A model generated the notes under the pieces. It ran no database searches. It had not been told where the DNA came from and was given only the letters and a program-made list of their open reading frames with translations. Of a stretch of DNA of 64,000 nt, positions 59,671 through 64,000 are shown one piece after another. A program made the translations under genes and the position numbers. Each line of letters begins with the position of its first letter. Within the stretch, counting starts at the first letter, position 1. The stretch comes from Riptortus pedestris (Eukaryota; Arthropoda; Insecta; Hemiptera; Alydidae), in NCBI GenBank assembly GCA_019009955.1, contig CM032231.1, positions 92,401,001-92,465,000 of the forward strand, read 5' to 3'.

Positions 59671-60636
59671 CTGATTTCCATAATTAATGCAAATGCTTTA
59701 TTTTTTTTTGGTTCATGTCTTGAATATTCTTTAAATAAATTAAAAGGTTGAGTTCTGTAATTTTAATAATTCTTTTTTTCAAGAGCTCCTGACTCGACAG
59801 GAAACTCTTGAATGTAGTGTTTCGAGGCAAAAACCAGGAGTTGTAATTATTTGATTATATTGAGTTGTTGTGTTACATTCAACCAAGTTTTATATATGCT
59901 TTTGAAATCGCCAATAGCATATAATAACCTCATCATGGGCCACTTGTCAGCTGGCATATCAATTAGATTAATTAACCACTTTATACTTAAAGCGGTAATA
60001 ATTACTTTAAATAATATTAGCTTTTCAGATTCTAATCCATTCAGAGGTATTAGCTCTTTAAAACGGTAACAAGAAATGCGTCCATTATACCAGCATGCCT
60101 CAATTTGCCTTCCTCATAATAATAACTCATGTCAATGTGCTTCGCCCAGAGTATTGCTAAACTCTATCATTTACACCAGTTCTTGAACCAGTTATCAAAT
60201 GACATTGAGACAAAGGTAAAACCCTGGAAACTTAGATAGTGTTATATCTTATTTATATTTTTAATTTATTTATGCGCTCTGAGTATTGTGCCAGTTTCCT
60301 CTTCTGAACGCTACCATGATGAAATTGAAGTTGAACTGTGGAATTGAAAAGTGGAATATATAAAATCGTAAAAATTTCTGTTAATGTAACGTATCGAAAA
60401 GTTTTGTAAGATAAATCTTGTTGAAGAAATTATTATTCACAATTATTTATGATGTGTATATTTTGTTATAACTTTAGCATCAACGGAGTCACATAAATTT
60501 TTCATGTTCTCCACTCAAGTAACAGTTCAACAGAACCAATTTTTACAGTAAAAATTAAATAACTTAACGCCTCATATACTCCTGAAGTTCAACATATTGC
60601 ATTCAGAATTACAATTTGAGACGACGTCATTCAGGG
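59671..60636. other. No gene seen
   Basis: Unassigned AT-rich DNA between a SINE and a HINE copy. Confidence 0.4.
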
Positions 60637-61272
60637 AAACGTCTGTCACACAGGGGATGTGTTAACTAAGCAGATTCCCCACGTCCCTCACGTATTGCCA
60701 TTTATTTCAAAACGTAAAAGTTCAATGAGAACATTATTTGGTATTTGGGCTTCAAATAAAGTGCTTAATAATATAACAGATTATTGTTAATATCACATCA
60801 GTAGAAGTGGTGGTTTACTCAGGCCGAAAACTAAACAATGTAAATATCTCCGTTAGAGAAATACTAAAGTTAGAGAACAGATGTATATAACAATATTTAT
60901 AATACATTTTATTTGCAATAAAATTAGTTCGGTACATTTTTACGATTCGACGTATAATAACAGAGATATTTGGAATTTTCGAAATTCTCTCCCTCTAAAC
61001 CACGCCCCCCTTCCACTAGTTCGATTACAGCCACTAACGAACTCGACTTTTAGCTTTGTATCAAATGCTTACATATCGAGTTTGGTTACGATAAAAAAAA
61101 GAATGCGGCCACTAGAGCGGTAACAGACAAGTATATAAATATATATAATTTTGAACGGACCTCATTTTCGAAATTTCCTAGGTACGATCGATGGATATTT
61201 GAGGAAGTTTTTCGAAAAACGCGTCATGTGTACCACCTCAATAGCTGATTTGGCTTAAAGAAAATCAGCTGA
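60637..61272 (+). mobile_element. HINE-like element, forward
   Basis: Starts AACGTCTGTCACACAGGGG and ends AAATCAGCTGAA. The central tract is only GTATATAAATATATAT at 61131, showing that long (TA)n is not obligatory. Confidence 0.8.
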
Positions 61273-61540
61273 AAAAAAGATCACAATACCAAAGTGGATG
61301 TTAATATTACATTTATCGTCGAACCTAATATAACTCATCACTCACATATCAATATGAAATGCATTAATTACTTAATTAATTAATCACCTGTTGGTCAAGT
61401 TCTGTGATTGTTTTTTCTAAATTTTTTTCCATCAATACTATTTATTTATTTACTTCTTTAATAAAGAAAATGAAATAATTGCCTGCTTATTAATCGCAAC
61501 TAATTTTTGCAAAGTAACAATACTTTTCTAGACGGTAAGG
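61140..61540. repeat. Inverted duplication, arm 2
   Basis: Counterpart of 53905-54305, in opposite orientation, about 7 kb away. It holds AAAAGATCACAATACC, GTTCTGTGATTG and GCCTGCTTATTAATCGC. Confidence 0.7.
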
Positions 61541-61606
61541 GAATCTGCTGAAACTTTTTTGAAATTTCCCCCTCTAAACCCCTTCCCCTCTCCCACTGGT
61601 CGGACT

Positions 61607-61655
61607 TCAAATGTCCATCTATCCTACCCAGGAGATGACGAAAATGAGGTCCGTT

Positions 61656-61697
<42 letters not shown>

Positions 61698-61705
61698 TAT
61701 ATATA

Positions 61706-61760
<55 letters not shown>

Positions 61761-62183
61761 CTCTAGCGGTCGCAATTTTTTTTTAATCGTCGCCAAACTC
61801 GGTATTTAATCGTTTTATGTAAAAAGGAAGATCAAGTTCGTTAACGGCTGAAATCGGACCAGTCGGAGAGGGGAGGTTTAGGGGGGCATTTTCGATAATT
61901 CGGCATATCTCCGTTACTATACGTTGGGTAGAAAAATTACATAGAACCAATCTTATTGCAAATTAAATTTACTATAAATATTGTTATATACATTTATTCT
62001 CTATCTTGAATATTTGCATTTTTATTAAGTGTAACGGACGAGCTGTGGTCGCTTCTATTCGTGTCCGGCAAAGCTAGTTCGGCCGTTTCCGTAACTGTTC
62101 GGCACTCGTATGGAGATTTCTCTATTGTATAACTTTACGTGGGGAAATCTGCTTAGCTTACGCCGCTCCTGCGTGACGAACTT
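61607..62183 (-). mobile_element. HINE-like element, reverse, palindrome lost
   Basis: CTTCAAATGTCCATCTATCC to CTGCGTGACGAACTT, with a compound (TA)n at 61658-61755. A forward poly-C segment (61558-61606) abuts it, so the copy is rearranged. Confidence 0.78.
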
Positions 62184-62469
62184 TTATTTTTAATCAAATT
62201 AATATTAGTAAGTTACTACTTCACAAACTTATTCTATTGTACTTATACAACCAACGTTGGTTATCATTTTGAATTATTTATTCATACAATTTTCCTAAAG
62301 TATACACATTCACTATTTTTCCGGAATTATTATAATTAAAACTTATAATTAAATTCGTCAAGTGGCGTTATGAGTATGTATCTATGTAGGTTGTTGTTGA
62401 GAATGGCAAGGGCGTCTATTGAGAACTGAGCTGCAACAAAAAGTTGTGTGAGATAGATAAAAGTGGTGT
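62184..62469. other. No gene seen
   Basis: Unassigned DNA left of the promoter-like block. Confidence 0.4.
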
Positions 62470-62650
62470 GATAGAGGAGGGTTAAGCCCCGCCCCCTAGC
62501 TGCACTCAGCCAATCAGAGGAGAGGATGGTGCACCGCTCCCTCGGCCAATGGCCAAACTAGTAGAGCATCCTTTATTCCACACTTACTGACAAACAACTA
62601 CAATATGTTGGCCTCGGTTATCGTCTGAGCAGGCCAGTTTTCTCGCCGTG
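62470..62650 (+). promoter_or_regulatory. Promoter-like block: GC box and two CCAAT boxes
   Basis: CCCCGCCCCC at 62487-62496 is followed by AGCCAATCAG (CCAAT at 62510) and GGCCAATGG (CCAAT at 62546), all on the plus strand within 65 bases. A pyrimidine-rich stretch and a TCGTCTGAGCAGGCCAGTTT region follow. This order resembles a proximal promoter. A Penelope-type 3' tail lies 0.7 kb downstream (63270), so the block may belong to a mobile element rather than a host gene. Confidence 0.35.
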
Positions 62651-63267
62651 ATCAAACTTTCTCTTTAATACGCTCTAAGTGACACTAAGAACTAACCTTG
62701 GTTAATTCTATTGATATTGGCTCAGAGTTAAAAAAAAATAGAGAGAGGTAAATGTATTGCTACTTTTGAGTAAGAAAATTCTCAAAGCCAAAAGAAAATA
62801 CAAATAGCTAACACATTTTTAAGATTTAAAAAAATGTTTTAAAACACAACAGCTAACTTTTAAAAAGCTAGTTCTCGCCTATACGAAATTATAACTATTC
62901 TTAAGTAAGTTTATTTAAAAAAAAAAAAAACAACAACTTTCAATTGACAATAAAAATGAAGAAATGATAGAATTCAATGTTCTGTATAAGCAGTTAATAA
63001 TTAAAAAAACCTACGGTAAGCCCCACTCTCCTCTTCTCCTTTGTTCAACAAAGAATGTCTTTCTTTATCTAAATAGTTTAGATTAAGTCTTTCAGATAGT
63101 TTTAATGTCTACTTGAACTTACTTAATTTAATAAAAAAAATTTGTCCGTTGATGTATGTAAAGTTGTATGTCATTTAGTTCTAAGAAAGATGGTTTTTAT
63201 TGTTAATTATTTTAGAAAATAAGTTTTTTATTTCAATAGAGATAAGTAATTATTGTTTTTGTGTGTC

Positions 63268-63345
63268 AACAGGGCACTGACGATGATGCACTGCATCGAA
63301 AGCGTTCTGTTGTTTTAATAAATTGTTACAGTGGAAGCGTAGTAC
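63268..63345 (+). mobile_element. Penelope-like terminal module, third copy
   Basis: CACTGACGAT-GATGC-ACT-GCATC-GAAAGCG then TTTTAATAAATTGTTACAGTGG. Stem sequences are the same as in the 30.8 kb copy, while the loop and the N7 position of the CTGANGA box differ. Confidence 0.45.
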
Positions 63346-63384
63346 ATCTTTCATCTACCTACAAAAAATCCCCACATTTGTAAA

Positions 63385-64000
63385 AAAAAGATCAAGTTCG
63401 TTAATGGCTGAAATCGGACTGTGAAAGGAGGGGAATTTTGAAAATTAAAAATATCTCCATTACTATACGTCGGATGGAAAAATCGTATAGAACCAATCTT
63501 ATTAAATGATCTGCAAATATTGTTCTACACATATTTTCTGTATCATGAATATTAACCGAGATATATGGATTTTATAGTTTTCTGCTTCAGTAAACTCCCA
63601 CTCCCACTCATGTGAAATTAATAATAAGCTGTTATATCATGAAACATTTCATTCTAAGGTTAAATACCATAAATAGTTTCCATTGAACTTTTGCTTTGTG
63701 AGATATATGTAAATACGTTTTGTTGATCCACCCTTCTTTCTTCTTGAGCTCTTAAAACTTGAGTGATTGAAATAAAAATTATTCTGATTCATTATAAATT
63801 ACAGTACCAGATATAGTAAATAGTTTTCATTAAAATTAATATTTTATATTCAGATATATTTCAGTAATTATTTTTCTTTTCTTGAAGAATATTTCCATCT
63901 ATCTGTTCAGCTCTGAGCGGTTGGCAGACCTGTTCGTTTACAATTCAGATGCTTTCCGTTCGGAGGTTATTAAAATCGACTGAAAGATTTCTCATTACCG
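63385..64000 (-). mobile_element. HINE-like element running off the window
   Basis: Begins AAGATCAAGTTCGTTAATGG after the Penelope-like tail; the right arm is absent. The inner segment GGTTGGCAGACC matches 43985. Confidence 0.65.

Overview
The window is nuclear DNA of an animal, almost certainly an arthropod and probably an insect. It is AT-rich and intron/intergenic in character, with no operons. It is dominated by transposable elements of arthropod type: Helitrons, Helentron-derived short elements, a mariner, tRNA-derived SINEs, an RNase H-bearing LINE and a Penelope-like relic. A hemipteran-like repeat landscape is a guess from general impression only.

The only convincing host gene sequence is one terminal coding exon of a ladybird-type (LBX) homeobox gene on the minus strand (50131-50501). 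Its acceptor splice site is at 50502-50503. It encodes the whole homeodomain and a 46-residue tail. The first exon was not found between the acceptor and the window end, so either the intron exceeds 13 kb or that exon is diverged. The flanking low-repeat DNA at about 48.2-52.0 kb and 54.8-56.5 kb holds candidate cis-regulatory stretches.

Layout: 0-3 kb decayed repeats and a GC-rich relic; 3.0-5.8 kb a 5'-truncated LINE split by a short Helentron-like element (HINE-like); 5.9-8.6 kb more HINE-like copies; 8.7-14.1 kb mostly unassigned DNA; 14.1-16.0 kb a cluster of HINE-like copies; 16.5-18.5 kb a 28-bp-unit minisatellite interrupted by a TTAA-flanked piggyBac-type element; 18.5-22.6 kb unassigned; 22.6-28.5 kb a HINE-like copy split by three head-to-tail Helitrons, the first of which carries another HINE-like copy; 28.5-31 kb Penelope-like remnants and a large fold-back palindrome; 31.9-33.3 kb a second LINE split by a HINE-like copy; 34.6-38.0 kb inverted-orientation Helitrons and a SINE; 38.3-40.4 kb the most complete LINE; 41.0-44.0 kb another HINE split by a Helitron; 44.7-47 kb SINE, duplicated Helitron fragment and unassigned DNA; 47.3-48.2 kb a truncated mariner; 48.2-52 kb the lbx neighbourhood; 52.7-64 kb further HINE copies, SINEs and an inverted duplication.

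The best novelty is the short-element family. Nested insertions into recognisable LINE and Helitron sequence define it as AAGTCC...CTGCTAA, inserted between two A residues (TT on the other strand) with no target duplication. It has an asymmetric inverted repeat, hairpins at both ends and a central (TA)n tract. That tract is in turn a landing site for Helitrons.
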